Positions 1 to 9,004 of a stretch of 64,000 nt of DNA are shown here, piece after piece. The DNA is from Planctomycetota bacterium (lineage in GTDB: Bacteria; Planctomycetota; Planctomycetia; Planctomycetales; Planctomycetaceae): the NCBI GenBank assembly GCA_030836185.1, contig JAURQH010000059.1, positions 1 to 64,000 on the forward strand. Reading direction: 5' to 3'. The translations under genes and the position numbers were made by a program. The notes under the pieces were generated by a model, which was given only the letters and a program-made list of their open reading frames with translations, ran no database searches and was not told where the DNA came from. Each line of letters begins with the position of its first letter. Position 1 is the first letter of the stretch.

Positions 1-1326
1 CCTGCCGACCTCCCCAAGGAAGCCGCCTCATTCGATTTACCAATTGCTTTGGGGATGTTGACCGCCAGCAGTCAATTGGAATCTGATCGATTCGACGATT
101 TCGCTGCTGTCGGAGAATTGGCACTGAACGGTTCTTTGAGACCGATCAAGGGAGCGCTCTCTATGGCTCTTGCTGCGCGTGATCAGGGGAAAACGGGGAT
201 TGTCGTCCCGGTCGCCAATGCCGAGGAGACCGCCGTGGTTGAAGGTCTTCAGGTGTTTGCCGTTGATAGTCTCGCCGAGGCGGTCGGTTTTTTTTCGGGA
301 CAGCTCGACATGACACCGGTCGATTTCAGTTGGGACACAGCAGTGACAAACCAAGGGGCTTATCAAATTGATTTTTCGGATGTGAAGGGGCAAGAACAAG
401 CCAAACGTGCGGTGACTGTGGCTGCGGCGGGAGCCCATCATTTATTGATGATTGGTTCTCCCGGCTCGGGTAAGACCTTACTGGCGTCTCGATTTGGTAC
501 GATTCTTCCTCCTTTATCGTCCGATGAAAGCCTCTCGACAACTCGTATTTACTCGGCGGTCGGTCGTCTCGATGATGGACAATCGTTGGTTCTTCAAAGG
601 CCGTTTCGTTCGCCTCATCATACCATTTCAGAAGCAGGCTTAGTGGGAGGCGGAAGCACTCCCGCACCGGGCGAAATTTCTTTGGCTCATAATGGTGTCC
701 TGTTTCTGGATGAACTCCCCGAATTCAATCGCAGAACACTGGAAGTGATGCGACAGCCGTTAGAAGAGAATTGTGTCACCATCAGCCGGGCGATTGGTTC
801 GGTGACTTTCCCCGCCCGCTTGATGTTGGTGGCTGCAATGAACCCATGCCCATGCGGGTATCGGGGAGATCCCAAACGAAACTGCAATTGCAATCCGATC
901 CAAGTTGAACGGTATGTCAGCAAAATATCGGGACCGCTCATTGATCGAATTGATATCCATATTGAAGTCCCACCGGTCCCGTTTCGCGAGCTGACAAATG
1001 CCAAAGAAGGAACCGATTCTGCCACGATGCGGGCAAGAGTTCTGGAAGCACGTGAGCGTCAAGCCCATCGCTTTCAGGAAGACCGTGATCAGTTGAACGG
1101 CAAGATGGCACCACGACAGATTCGTACGTTTTGCAAACTCGATTCAGAAGCTGAGTCGCTGCTGAAGACCGCGATGGAAACGATGGGGTTATCCGCACGT
1201 GCTCACGACAAAATACTCCGAGTGAGCCGAACGATTGCCGACCTCGATGGCAGCGACCAGATTTCAGCCATCCACCTCAGTGAAGCAATCAACTATCGCA
1301 CACTGGATCGTGCAGGTTGGGCGTGA
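1..1326 (+). CDS. comM: ComM/YifB-family Mg-chelatase-like AAA+ ATPase, 5' end missing
   Basis: The reading frame is open from base 1 (PADLPKEAASFDLPIALGML), so the start lies outside the window; 441 codons are visible. ComM/YifB proteins are about 500 residues, so roughly 65-70 residues are missing. The family consists of cytoplasmic hexameric AAA+ helicases, known for branch migration during natural transformation in some bacteria and kept in many others. Seen here: the end of the ChlI-like N-domain, Walker A GSPGSGKT (fragment residues 152-159), Walker B-like VLFLDELPEF, the family Cys cluster NPCPCGYRGDPKRNCNC, and a C-terminal lid with SARAHDKILRVSRTIADL. The gene ends at TGA 1324-1326. 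The next gene is 144 bp downstream with no clear hairpin between. The assignment is firm; a competence role in this organism is not shown. Confidence 0.93.
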   Translation, partial: PADLPKEAASFDLPIALGMLTASSQLESDRFDDFAAVGELALNGSLRPIKGALSMALAARDQGKTGIVVPVANAEETAVVEGLQVFAVDSLAEAVGFFSGQLDMTPVDFSWDTAVTNQGAYQIDFSDVKGQEQAKRAVTVAAAGAHHLLMIGSPGSGKTLLASRFGTILPPLSSDESLSTTRIYSAVGRLDDGQSLVLQRPFRSPHHTISEAGLVGGGSTPAPGEISLAHNGVLFLDELPEFNRRTLEVMRQPLEENCVTISRAIGSVTFPARLMLVAAMNPCPCGYRGDPKRNCNCNPIQVERYVSKISGPLIDRIDIHIEVPPVPFRELTNAKEGTDSATMRARVLEARERQAHRFQEDRDQLNGKMAPRQIRTFCKLDSEAESLLKTAMETMGLSARAHDKILRVSRTIADLDGSDQISAIHLSEAINYRTLDRAGWA

Positions 1327-1470
1327 GAACGAAAAATTTGAAAATCACTTTATCTGCACCATACCACTGATTTTTTTGAAGATTTTCCTATTGGTCCTGT
1401 GCAATGATAAACTGTCAAAAAACATACAGCTTGTATTGCTGACCTCCTCAACGTAGACAATGAGAACGCT

Positions 1471-3858
1471 TTGAACACCCACAAAATCTGTCCAATACGG
1501 CGTTCCCTGGTTGCGCTGGCGATCATTTCTCTCAATCTTTCTGTGTCTCTACATGCGGCTCCTGACGAGAAACCGACATCCTGGACTCTTGGCCCCACCG
1601 GAATGCGAGGCTGGGCAAGATTCGAGAAAATGTCGACTGCGAAAGCCCGCGAGATTCAGATTAGCGAAGTGGAACATAACTCTCCCGCTGACGGCGTGTT
1701 AGAGGTCGGAGATATCATTTTAGGGGTGGGGAGATCGACATTCGATGGCGATGCGCGGATTCAGTTTGCAAAAGCAATTACTGAAGCAGAACGACGCGAG
1801 AATCGTGGCGAACTCATACTGCTGGTGAGACGGAAGGGGCGTAATGATCGCGTCACGCTCAATTTGCAAGTCATGGGGAGTTATCGTGAAACCGCTCCAT
1901 TTGATTGTCCCAAGTCGCGGAGGATTCTCGAACAGGGTTGGGACAGGCTGGCCAAGCAAATGAAGAGTGCTCCCACCGATGGCCACATTATCACACGAGC
2001 CATCAATGCGTTAGCTTTGTTGTCGAGTGGCGAGAAGAAATATCATCCGTTACTCCGCGAGCAGGCAAAGATTCTCTCAACGTACAATCAGTCTTCAGGC
2101 GTACGGACTTGGCAATACGCTTACGTCAATCTTTATCTGGCGGAATACACTCTCGCGACCGGCGACAAGAGTTTTCTCGAAGAGGGGCTCCAACGGATGA
2201 CGAAGCTGATCGTCGACGGACAAAGCGCAGTGGGTTCTTGGGGACATGCGTTTGCCGATCCCCGCACAGACCGACTCATTGGCTACGGTATGATGAATGC
2301 CCCCGGTATCCCTTTAACTTATTCGCTGGTTTTAGCTCGTGAAGCCGGTGTGACTGTTCCCGGTCTTGATGAAGCGATCAACAAAAGTGCGATGCTTCTT
2401 CGCTTTTATGTCGGCAAAGGAGCCATCCCGTACGGCGATCATGCTCCCTGGATTCAAACACACGATGATAATGGGAAGAACGGAATGGCGGCAGTATTGT
2501 TCGACTTTCTGGAAGAAGCAGAAGCGGTTGAATATTTCTCACGAATGTCGGTCGCCTCTCACGGCGAAGAACGTGAAATGGGACACACAGGAAATTTCTT
2601 CAATTTGACTTGGGCGCTGCCAGGTGTGGCTCGTTCTGGACCAGATGCAACGGGAGCCTGGTTAGAAGAGTATGGTTGGTACTTCGATTTGGCACGACGC
2701 TGGGACGGAACGTTCCACTACCAAGGTCCACCTCAAGGGAAACGAGAGGTCTATGATCAATGGGATTGCACCGGCGCTTATCTTCTCGGCTTCAGTCAGT
2801 TTTCTCAGAACACCTACATCACAGGTCGTAAACTTAGCACTGCCCCACAAATCAGTCGAACCACTGCCGAGCAACTCATTGATGATGGTCGAGGGTGGTC
2901 AAATCTCGACCGTAACAGTTTCTACGATAACCTGAGTACCGAGCAATTGTTCGAGCGTTTGTCGAATTGGTCCCCCGTCGTGCGAGAACGAGCGGCGTTG
3001 GCTCTTGAACGACGAAAACAGGAAGATTTCACCGACGATCTGATTGCCCTACTCAACTCAGCCGATCTTTCCGCTCGCTACGGTGCCTGTCAGGCATTTC
3101 AGCTCCAACGTGGTCGAGCCGCCAAAGCTGTTCCTACGTTGCTCAAGGCATTCCGATCGGACGATCTCTGGTTGAGAATTCTTGCGGCGGAAGCTCTTGC
3201 CTCCATGGGAAATCAGGCAAACTCAGCAATCCCTGTGATGTTGAAGCGGTTGACCCAAAAACCATCGCCCGAAGACCCTCGCAATATGGAACAGAGATAT
3301 TTATCTATTGCCCTCTTTAACAAACGAGGTGGTTTATTGGGGCATTCGCTGGAAGGTATTGATCGCGAGATGCTGCTTGATGCGGTCCGTGCGGGACTCA
3401 CAAATCAGGATGGTCGAGCACGAGGATCCCTTTCGAGCGTTTATAAAAACCTTTCCTATGAAGACATCTCGCCATTGCTTCCTGCCATCAAGCAAGCCGT
3501 TGTCGAACCCGCACCCAGCGGCATCATGTTCGCGGATGGAATTCAAATGGCAGGCCTGGAACTCTTTGCTCAAAACCGGATCGAAGACGGAATCGAACTT
3601 TTGGTGGACTATGCTCGCAATCAAAAGAAGCACGGCAGCCAAAAGCGGATTGTCGATGTGATGAAGTGGCTCAAACAATACGGCGCACATGCTCAACGTG
3701 TCATTCCGCAACTGGAATCGATGGCGATTTATTTCGAGACCGGCGAAGAAGACTTTCCCAAGAGGGTGAGCTTAGAGAAAGCAAAAGTCGTTCGCGAGAC
3801 CATCATGGAAATTGAGAGACTCAAAAACGAACCCGAGTTGATGAAGCTGAATCTTTGA
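1471..3858 (+). CDS. Secreted DUF6288-like protein with PDZ domain and HEAT repeats
   Basis: A 795-residue exported protein of unknown function. It starts at TTG; residues 1-30 form a signal peptide (hydrophobic core LVALAIISLNLSVSLHA). Residues about 40-135 look like a PDZ domain (EVGDIILGVGRSTFDGDARI). A long central region (about 165-480) of helical character resembles an alpha-toroid with Trp/Gly-rich turns. Residues about 490-620 carry HEAT-like repeats (SARYGACQAFQLQRGRAAKA, LRILAAEALASMG). This architecture matches what I recall as DUF6288, common in Planctomycetota and Verrucomicrobiota. PDZ and HEAT modules usually bind peptides or proteins, so a periplasmic scaffold is possible. It stands alone between ComM and a convergent PEP-CTERM gene. 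The TTG start is accepted because it places the signal peptide at the N-terminus. Confidence 0.8.
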   Translation: MNTHKICPIRRSLVALAIISLNLSVSLHAAPDEKPTSWTLGPTGMRGWARFEKMSTAKAREIQISEVEHNSPADGVLEVGDIILGVGRSTFDGDARIQFAKAITEAERRENRGELILLVRRKGRNDRVTLNLQVMGSYRETAPFDCPKSRRILEQGWDRLAKQMKSAPTDGHIITRAINALALLSSGEKKYHPLLREQAKILSTYNQSSGVRTWQYAYVNLYLAEYTLATGDKSFLEEGLQRMTKLIVDGQSAVGSWGHAFADPRTDRLIGYGMMNAPGIPLTYSLVLAREAGVTVPGLDEAINKSAMLLRFYVGKGAIPYGDHAPWIQTHDDNGKNGMAAVLFDFLEEAEAVEYFSRMSVASHGEEREMGHTGNFFNLTWALPGVARSGPDATGAWLEEYGWYFDLARRWDGTFHYQGPPQGKREVYDQWDCTGAYLLGFSQFSQNTYITGRKLSTAPQISRTTAEQLIDDGRGWSNLDRNSFYDNLSTEQLFERLSNWSPVVRERAALALERRKQEDFTDDLIALLNSADLSARYGACQAFQLQRGRAAKAVPTLLKAFRSDDLWLRILAAEALASMGNQANSAIPVMLKRLTQKPSPEDPRNMEQRYLSIALFNKRGGLLGHSLEGIDREMLLDAVRAGLTNQDGRARGSLSSVYKNLSYEDISPLLPAIKQAVVEPAPSGIMFADGIQMAGLELFAQNRIEDGIELLVDYARNQKKHGSQKRIVDVMKWLKQYGAHAQRVIPQLESMAIYFETGEEDFPKRVSLEKAKVVRETIMEIERLKNEPELMKLNL

Positions 3859-4046
3859 AAACTCGAACTTAATAGGTGTCGTGGAGAACCAGCATTGGTT
3901 GTTGGTTGTCTTATCGATTCATACCCGCATGCGAAATCTGAAGGGAGTAGAAAAACACACTGGCTAAGGCTGACAGGATCGCCACACCACGACAGAAAAG
4001 AATGTTCATGAGGGGACACTTTCATTCGAATAGGAATACGCATCAA

Positions 4047-4763
4047 CTAATTCTGGACAGACCTCATCGCGCGGCGTCTCACGAGATATCCGGGAACGCA
4101 GCCAAGTAGGATCAAAACTGACGAAGGCTCAGGGATTGGTTCAACACCTGCATAAAAGTTATCAAACCCAAACCCCGGGCCTCCCGTTGCATCTCCTTGA
4201 TACGAGATTCGCATTCCTCCGATGTCGGTGAATCCACGAGAAAAACTGAATGGAGTGGCCAAGCCATCTCCTGTTCCCGGAGTCATTCGGTCGAGCATTT
4301 GTGAGTCGAGAACATTATTGTTGTTATCATAAATTTCAATCATCCACCGCTCCTCTGTGCCATCAGAGGGTCGGAATTCAATGTCGAATATTTCAGCAGA
4401 GACATAAGAAACTGGGTTGCTAAAACTGACGAGCAGATCCAGAGGGCGATTGTTTCGGATCGTGTCATCCACCAGGAAGAATGACCCATTCTGCTGACCG
4501 GGCAATAAAGAGTCATGGTAGATTGCACCCAGTCCACTGACGAAGCCAATGGTGGGGTCACCCACCTGCGCAATCACGGGGCGAGAGCCATCTGCCAATT
4601 GAAATTGGATTCCCTGTGTATTGAGAAATTGATTTTAGATCAATTGCCCCTGAGTCGGCGTTCCCATACCGGGGATTGTTTCAAAGTCGACAAATCCGGC
4701 TTGAACTACAGGCGAACAGATATTTGCGAACCATAGGATTTGAAGAGTGGTGAAAATACGCAT
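4047..4763 (-). pseudogene. PEP-CTERM exported protein gene interrupted by an in-frame TAA
   Basis: The natural start appears to be ATG at 4763, giving a signal peptide (MRIFTTLQILWFANICSPVV) followed by QAGFVDFETIPGMG. The same frame then reads a TAA at 4635-4637 (QGQLI-stop-NQFLNTQGIQF) and continues without shift as LADGSRPVIAQVGDPTIGF to a PEP-CTERM tail (PEPSSVLILLGCVPGYLVRRRAM). Family members I recall read 'ISNQF' or similar at this point, so the stop replaces one residue, most simply Ser TCA changed to TAA. Read through, it would be about 237 residues. The downstream part alone (TTG at 4598) would lack a signal peptide and could not be exported. Alternatives are a sequencing error or readthrough. 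It lies 54 bp downstream of another PEP-CTERM gene on the same strand. Confidence 0.8.
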
Positions 4764-4817
4764 GACGAATACCTTCTAAGAGGACTATATGAGAGGCTGT
4801 TAGTATTCTGAGTCGAA

Positions 4818-5576
4818 TCAGAAGTTGCGTTTTTTGCGAGTGAATATCCCCATCAATGTGAGACTGATCAGACAGATCGAGCCGGGTTCAGGAACTGCCG
4901 TGATCCGAAAAGCACTGGAACGACTTGTGGGTGAATAGACCCAGTTGGAAACATCATTGAACTTTCGATAGTTTCCCGAAAAGGGAAATTGTGTGGAGAC
5001 CCATTGCCAAGCCGGGGCATTACGAGAGGAACCGGTATCGGGATCCACATCGGCTACTTCCAACCAATAATCTGATCCTGGTGTCAACTCGAAACCAGCC
5101 CCCGTGAGATAGACATCGTATTGATTCACCCAAAATCCATTTTCTCCCGCATTGATGACTGCTGTCGGAGCAACAGCCAATATTGTTTGCTGAGAAGCAA
5201 TCGCTCCGGGTGGTTCTGGACCAAAGCCATCGTATTCATAAATTGTCACTTGAAAGTCTAATGGAGCAGACACAACCGGTGACGCGAGTGTTGTACCGGT
5301 GAATCCCCCCCAGAAGGTCAGTGCAATATCTGCCAAACCCGAAACTTCACTGGCGGGTGCCCAGGCAAATCGATTTGCGACTCGTTGCTTTGAAATCGAG
5401 GATGTCGTGATATCGGATTGGACCATCTCATAGAGCGTGTCTTCTTGCGAAGCAGGAGGAGCATTATGGACGACCCAGTCCGCCCGCACAGGAGAATTTA
5501 CGCCAATATCGAATACCAACAAAACCAGGCAGGTCACGATTGGGAGAGGAGTTCTATTAATCATGGAATTTCTCAC
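4818..5576 (-). CDS. PEP-CTERM sorting domain protein
   Basis: A 252-residue exported protein with N-terminal signal peptide (PLPIVTCLVLLVFDIGV) and a C-terminal sorting tail: PEP motif in AVPEPGSICLISL, a short hydrophobic helix and the basic end TRKKRNF. PEP-CTERM tails are recognised by exosortase and anchor or release proteins outside the cell; no exosortase gene is in this window. The mature part is beta-rich with no recognised catalytic motif. The GTG at 5576 shares bases with the TGA of the upstream kinase gene (GTGA overlap), suggesting translational coupling; ATG 5564 is an alternative start. Co-expression with the kinase and sigma factor is therefore likely. Function unknown. Confidence 0.8.
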   Translation of the reverse strand: MRNSMINRTPLPIVTCLVLLVFDIGVNSPVRADWVVHNAPPASQEDTLYEMVQSDITTSSISKQRVANRFAWAPASEVSGLADIALTFWGGFTGTTLASPVVSAPLDFQVTIYEYDGFGPEPPGAIASQQTILAVAPTAVINAGENGFWVNQYDVYLTGAGFELTPGSDYWLEVADVDPDTGSSRNAPAWQWVSTQFPFSGNYRKFNDVSNWVYSPTSRSSAFRITAVPEPGSICLISLTLMGIFTRKKRNF

Positions 5577-7972
5577 TGTTGATCGAAATGTTCCGCGTGC
5601 TGAAGTAAATCCTGTATTCGAATGACAATGAGATTGTCTCGGCTTCCGTGCTCAGAACTGAATTGCGCAACAATGTTCTCCCCATTGGGACTGATCCAGA
5701 GCAAACGTGATAAGCGCGCATCGTCTCCCCAGAGTTCATCCGTAAGCAGTTCGTTGAAATACCAGGTCTTTTGTTGTCGGCGTGAGTAGATCCAGCCTCC
5801 CCGTTTTCCCTCACCAATAATTGTGAGAGCATCGTTGGACATCGATACCGGTGATCCCTCCACGCCGAAAAAGTAATCCAAAGTGATTCCTTCAGGGTGA
5901 AGACTGGCGGTAAACCCTCCTCGCTCAGGATGAACACCAAGAACTCTCCGACCATCATTATTGATTTCGAGAAACTCGACATTGGGATCGAGCAGCAGAT
6001 CGGTGGCGATCTCGATGCGTTCTCCGGGATAGCGAAGACACCAAGGTCGTTTGACGAGTATGCCATTTAAATCTACCTCGACATTCCCGACCACGATTTG
6101 CCCATCGTGACTCTGATCACGCCAAACAAGCGAACGTGCTTGGGGAACCGGAGGAACGGAAGTCACTAGCTCCCCATCGCTTCGTTGAAAGCAAACCACC
6201 AGTTCTTTCGGAACTGCTTTCGGTTTACCAATGAATAAATTGAGATCAGATGTTAATTTTGCCGGGATGAACGATTCGCAATTGGGGACGAAAGTATCCG
6301 CCTCTTCTCCCAAACGATCTCGTATCACATAACAATGATTCAGGTATGACTTTCCGATGAGCAGATAGCGACCGTTCGGAGAGATATCGAGATAGCCCGC
6401 TTGGGTAGGGGTGTATGTAGAGTCCAGAATGCTCGTAACCTCATCGGGATGATCGTTTGGCGACCAAGTAAATCTGTACGAAGCTCCGGGTACGCGCCCT
6501 TCCACGCGCCCGATTACTACGACTTCATCGATGCCTCCAAATCGCATCGGTAGAATCTTTTCTCCCGGTTCCGCCGTCATTAAAACCGAGGCCCAATTTT
6601 CGACTTTTTCTGGAGTAAAGGAGGGCGTCAGAGCCTGAAGTTGTAACGAGTCAGGAACTGATGAATTGAATTGAGGCGATATTGCGAAAAAATACGTTCC
6701 GAGAACAGCCAGTAAGAGAATCACCGAAAGACTGATTCGTCGAAGAGTAGAGCGACGCCGCAATCTGATTGGATGTAACGTCTTGAAATCTATCGAGGGA
6801 CTTGATTCCAGAGACAACGAACCGAGACGTCCAAGATCAGCACCCCGAGAGTAAGAATCTAACTTTCCTGATAGTTCCTTGAACGATCCTAACCTCCCAT
6901 CAGGATCCCTATGAAGAAGCTGCTCAATTAACAGGATCAGATCTTTGGGAAGGCTATCGCGACTCTCAGAAGGTATATTAAGAAGCTGTGGGGTGTCTGT
7001 TTGTGTTCCGTGGAGTGGGTGAAATCGATGCCCGTGACGAAAGGGAGTTTCTCCAACCAGCAACTTATAAAACGTGACACCCAAGCTGTAGATATCGGCG
7101 CGATGATCGACAGTTCCCGAATCCAGCGCCTGCTCGGGTGCCATGTAATCGAGCGTCCCCATCACTTGACCGGTCCGGGTGAGTTCCTCCTCCAACTCAC
7201 CCGCGATATGGGCTAAGCCCATATCCATGATCTTAACTTCACCATCACGAGTCAGCATAATGTTTGACGGCTTGATATCCCGATGAATCAGTCCTTGATC
7301 ATGGATGTATTGCAGGGCTATTGCTGCTTGACGAATCATTTCACAGGCATCGGCCACGGCCAATGTGCCAGATTGTTTCAACAGCGTCGAAAGATTCACA
7401 CCGTGAACCAACTCCATCGCCAGGAAATGCACCTCACCCGCCTCACTCGCATCGAGTGCCTTTACAATACCAGGATGATTTAACTTTCCGACCGCACGCA
7501 TCTCTCGCTCGAAACGGGCAATCGACTTCGGATTCCGCATTCGCCAGGAAGGCAAGACCTTTAGCGCTACCTCTTGATTGAGCTTCTGGTGGCGGGCGCG
7601 ATAAACCGTTCCCATTCCCCCTTGTCCGATCGACTCTAGCAATTCATAGGCACCAATCATCTGACCGGGCGTAAACTCGCTTACGTACGGCTGCCGATCA
7701 GTTCGTTCTGTCAGCGCTTGATCGAGTGACACTAAAGCAATTCCGCGCACGGCTCGTTCGCATTCGGGTTCTCGTATGATTTCCAAGCCGCGACTCGGTT
7801 CGCCTTCCTGCAAAATACGAACATACCCATCCAACTCATCCATCAAATGATGAATCGTGGGCATCTGCCGACTACTGTCGAGACCGCGTTTGCGGAGTTC
7901 GTCCAGCTCAGAGAGGCCTTCGATAAGTTGGTCGTTTTCAGGAGGCATAAATTCGGGTTCGTCTTGATTCAT
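5573..7972 (-). CDS. Transmembrane Ser/Thr protein kinase with repeat-rich extracytoplasmic domain
   Basis: A Hanks-type kinase of about 799 residues from ATG 7972 (an in-frame GTG at 7993 would add seven). Numbered from the GTG, the kinase domain runs about 116-380: glycine loop GQGGMGTV, Lys145 in VALKVL, HRDIKPSN (Asp239), metal-binding motif DMG at 257 instead of DFG, and YMAPEQ. One membrane helix follows (about 419-438, SLSVILLLAVLGTYFFAI). The outer 370 residues contain repeated short units (SPNGRYLLIG, SHDGQIVVG, NNDGRRVLG, SNDALTIIG, SPNGENIVAQ) resembling HAF-type or beta-propeller repeats. An extracytoplasmic sensor is inferred. The PEP-CTERM gene overlaps its stop codon and an ECF sigma gene lies 224 bp upstream on the same strand. 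Sigma factor plus kinase pairing is common in planctomycetes. Confidence 0.9.
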   Translation of the reverse strand: MNQDEPEFMPPENDQLIEGLSELDELRKRGLDSSRQMPTIHHLMDELDGYVRILQEGEPSRGLEIIREPECERAVRGIALVSLDQALTERTDRQPYVSEFTPGQMIGAYELLESIGQGGMGTVYRARHQKLNQEVALKVLPSWRMRNPKSIARFEREMRAVGKLNHPGIVKALDASEAGEVHFLAMELVHGVNLSTLLKQSGTLAVADACEMIRQAAIALQYIHDQGLIHRDIKPSNIMLTRDGEVKIMDMGLAHIAGELEEELTRTGQVMGTLDYMAPEQALDSGTVDHRADIYSLGVTFYKLLVGETPFRHGHRFHPLHGTQTDTPQLLNIPSESRDSLPKDLILLIEQLLHRDPDGRLGSFKELSGKLDSYSRGADLGRLGSLSLESSPSIDFKTLHPIRLRRRSTLRRISLSVILLLAVLGTYFFAISPQFNSSVPDSLQLQALTPSFTPEKVENWASVLMTAEPGEKILPMRFGGIDEVVVIGRVEGRVPGASYRFTWSPNDHPDEVTSILDSTYTPTQAGYLDISPNGRYLLIGKSYLNHCYVIRDRLGEEADTFVPNCESFIPAKLTSDLNLFIGKPKAVPKELVVCFQRSDGELVTSVPPVPQARSLVWRDQSHDGQIVVGNVEVDLNGILVKRPWCLRYPGERIEIATDLLLDPNVEFLEINNDGRRVLGVHPERGGFTASLHPEGITLDYFFGVEGSPVSMSNDALTIIGEGKRGGWIYSRRQQKTWYFNELLTDELWGDDARLSRLLWISPNGENIVAQFSSEHGSRDNLIVIRIQDLLQHAEHFDQQ

Positions 7973-8196
7973 GATCGTTCCCAAAGCAAACACACGTCTG
8001 CTCTTGGAAAGAGAGGGAATGTTTAATTCCAGTCACTCTCACCAAGAACGAAACAGCGTTGGTCGAAAATTGGAAATGGGGCAACATTTCGTCACAAGCA
8101 GGACGAATCAGAGTTCTCAGAAGGAAAACTCACAAGAGGGATAACACTGCACCGCAGGAGCGACAAGAATTAGACAAACCACATGAGCTTAAAGAC

Positions 8197-8781
8197 TTAC
8201 AGCCTTTCGAGTTCTTCTTTCAATCGTTTGAGAACGCGAAACTTGGCGTGTCTCACAGAAGATTCTGTAATTCCGAGAGATACTGCAATAGATGCCGCCG
8301 ACTCGTTCTCAATGGCCATTCGCCAGAATGCGGACCAGGTACTCTCCTGAAAATCGTCCCGAATCATTTCCAAAGCACGATGTACCAACAATTGCTCACT
8401 CTCATCTGCTTGATGAAGCTGTGAGGACGAATCTTTCAATGGGTCGGGGAGCTGATCGAAGAGAAGTTGAGCATCACTTCCACCTCGCGCTTCGGGCAGA
8501 TGTGCTTCCTTTCGCCAACGATCACGAAACACATTTTTGGTCACAATCAACAGCCAACCCCGAAAGTTACCAGAGCTGTAACCATCAATTCGTTTCCATA
8601 AAGTATGGAAGACATCCTGAGCCAAATCAGAGGCATCATCAGGATTGAGGCCGAATTGTCGTCCCCAGTAATAAACCAGAGGTCCGTAGAGATTGGCAAA
8701 TCGTTTCCACGCAATGGGATCCTGCAATTGAACCCGTTCGATCAGAGCCGATGACGTGGATAATGTGTCTTGAACTGTCAT
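8197..8781 (-). CDS. ECF-type RNA polymerase sigma factor
   Basis: A 194-residue sigma-70 family protein with only regions 2 and 4. Region 2 covers about residues 22-95 (DDASDLAQDVFHTLWKRID, FRGWLLIVTKNVFRDRWRK), where the core-binding and -10-recognition helices lie. Region 4 covers about 135-190, with a helix-turn-helix SAASIAVSLGITESSVRHAK. It directs RNA polymerase to a specific promoter set. No anti-sigma factor is adjacent; the next gene downstream on the same strand is the transmembrane kinase, which probably supplies the signal. An 11-bp inverted repeat lies 56 bp upstream of the start codon. Class assignment within the planctomycete ECF groups would need a profile search. Confidence 0.92.
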   Translation of the reverse strand: MTVQDTLSTSSALIERVQLQDPIAWKRFANLYGPLVYYWGRQFGLNPDDASDLAQDVFHTLWKRIDGYSSGNFRGWLLIVTKNVFRDRWRKEAHLPEARGGSDAQLLFDQLPDPLKDSSSQLHQADESEQLLVHRALEMIRDDFQESTWSAFWRMAIENESAASIAVSLGITESSVRHAKFRVLKRLKEELERL

Positions 8782-8836
8782 CGATAATCCTCAGACCGAG
8801 TATTCTATCACTTCCTGAAACATACCTGCTTAGATA

Positions 8837-8871
8837 ACCCGTCACAACATTGAATTCTTATTGTGGCGGGT
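8837..8871 (-). promoter_or_regulatory. Inverted repeat upstream of the sigma-factor gene (candidate operator or hairpin)
   Basis: On the plus strand ACCCGTCACAA (8837-8847) and TTGTGGCGGGT (8861-8871) are inverted copies with one mismatch, separated by 13 bases. On the gene's strand the proximal arm reads TTGTGACGGGT and lies 56 bases before the sigma ATG. The spacing would suit a dimeric regulator, or the proximal arm could be part of the sigma factor's own promoter. Seen directly; the function is inference. Confidence 0.45.
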
Positions 8872-8936
8872 CTCATCAATCATAAGGTTTCAATCGCCTG
8901 AAAGACTGAGGGCCAACAAATCGCTCATCCGCGCAT

Positions 8937-8969
8937 AAAAAAACAGGGGCCGGCATAATGCCGACCCCC
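8937..8969 (-). terminator. Rho-independent terminator of the DUF11 gene
   Basis: On the minus strand GGGGTCGGCA and TGCCGGCCCC (8946-8969) form a GC-rich stem with a tiny loop and one mismatch, followed by TG and a run of seven T. It sits 36 bases after the stop codon of the DUF11-repeat gene, as expected for an intrinsic terminator. Confidence 0.88.
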
Positions 8970-9004
8970 ATTCTCTCGGGTCTGATTGTCGAACGACCTT
9001 ACGA

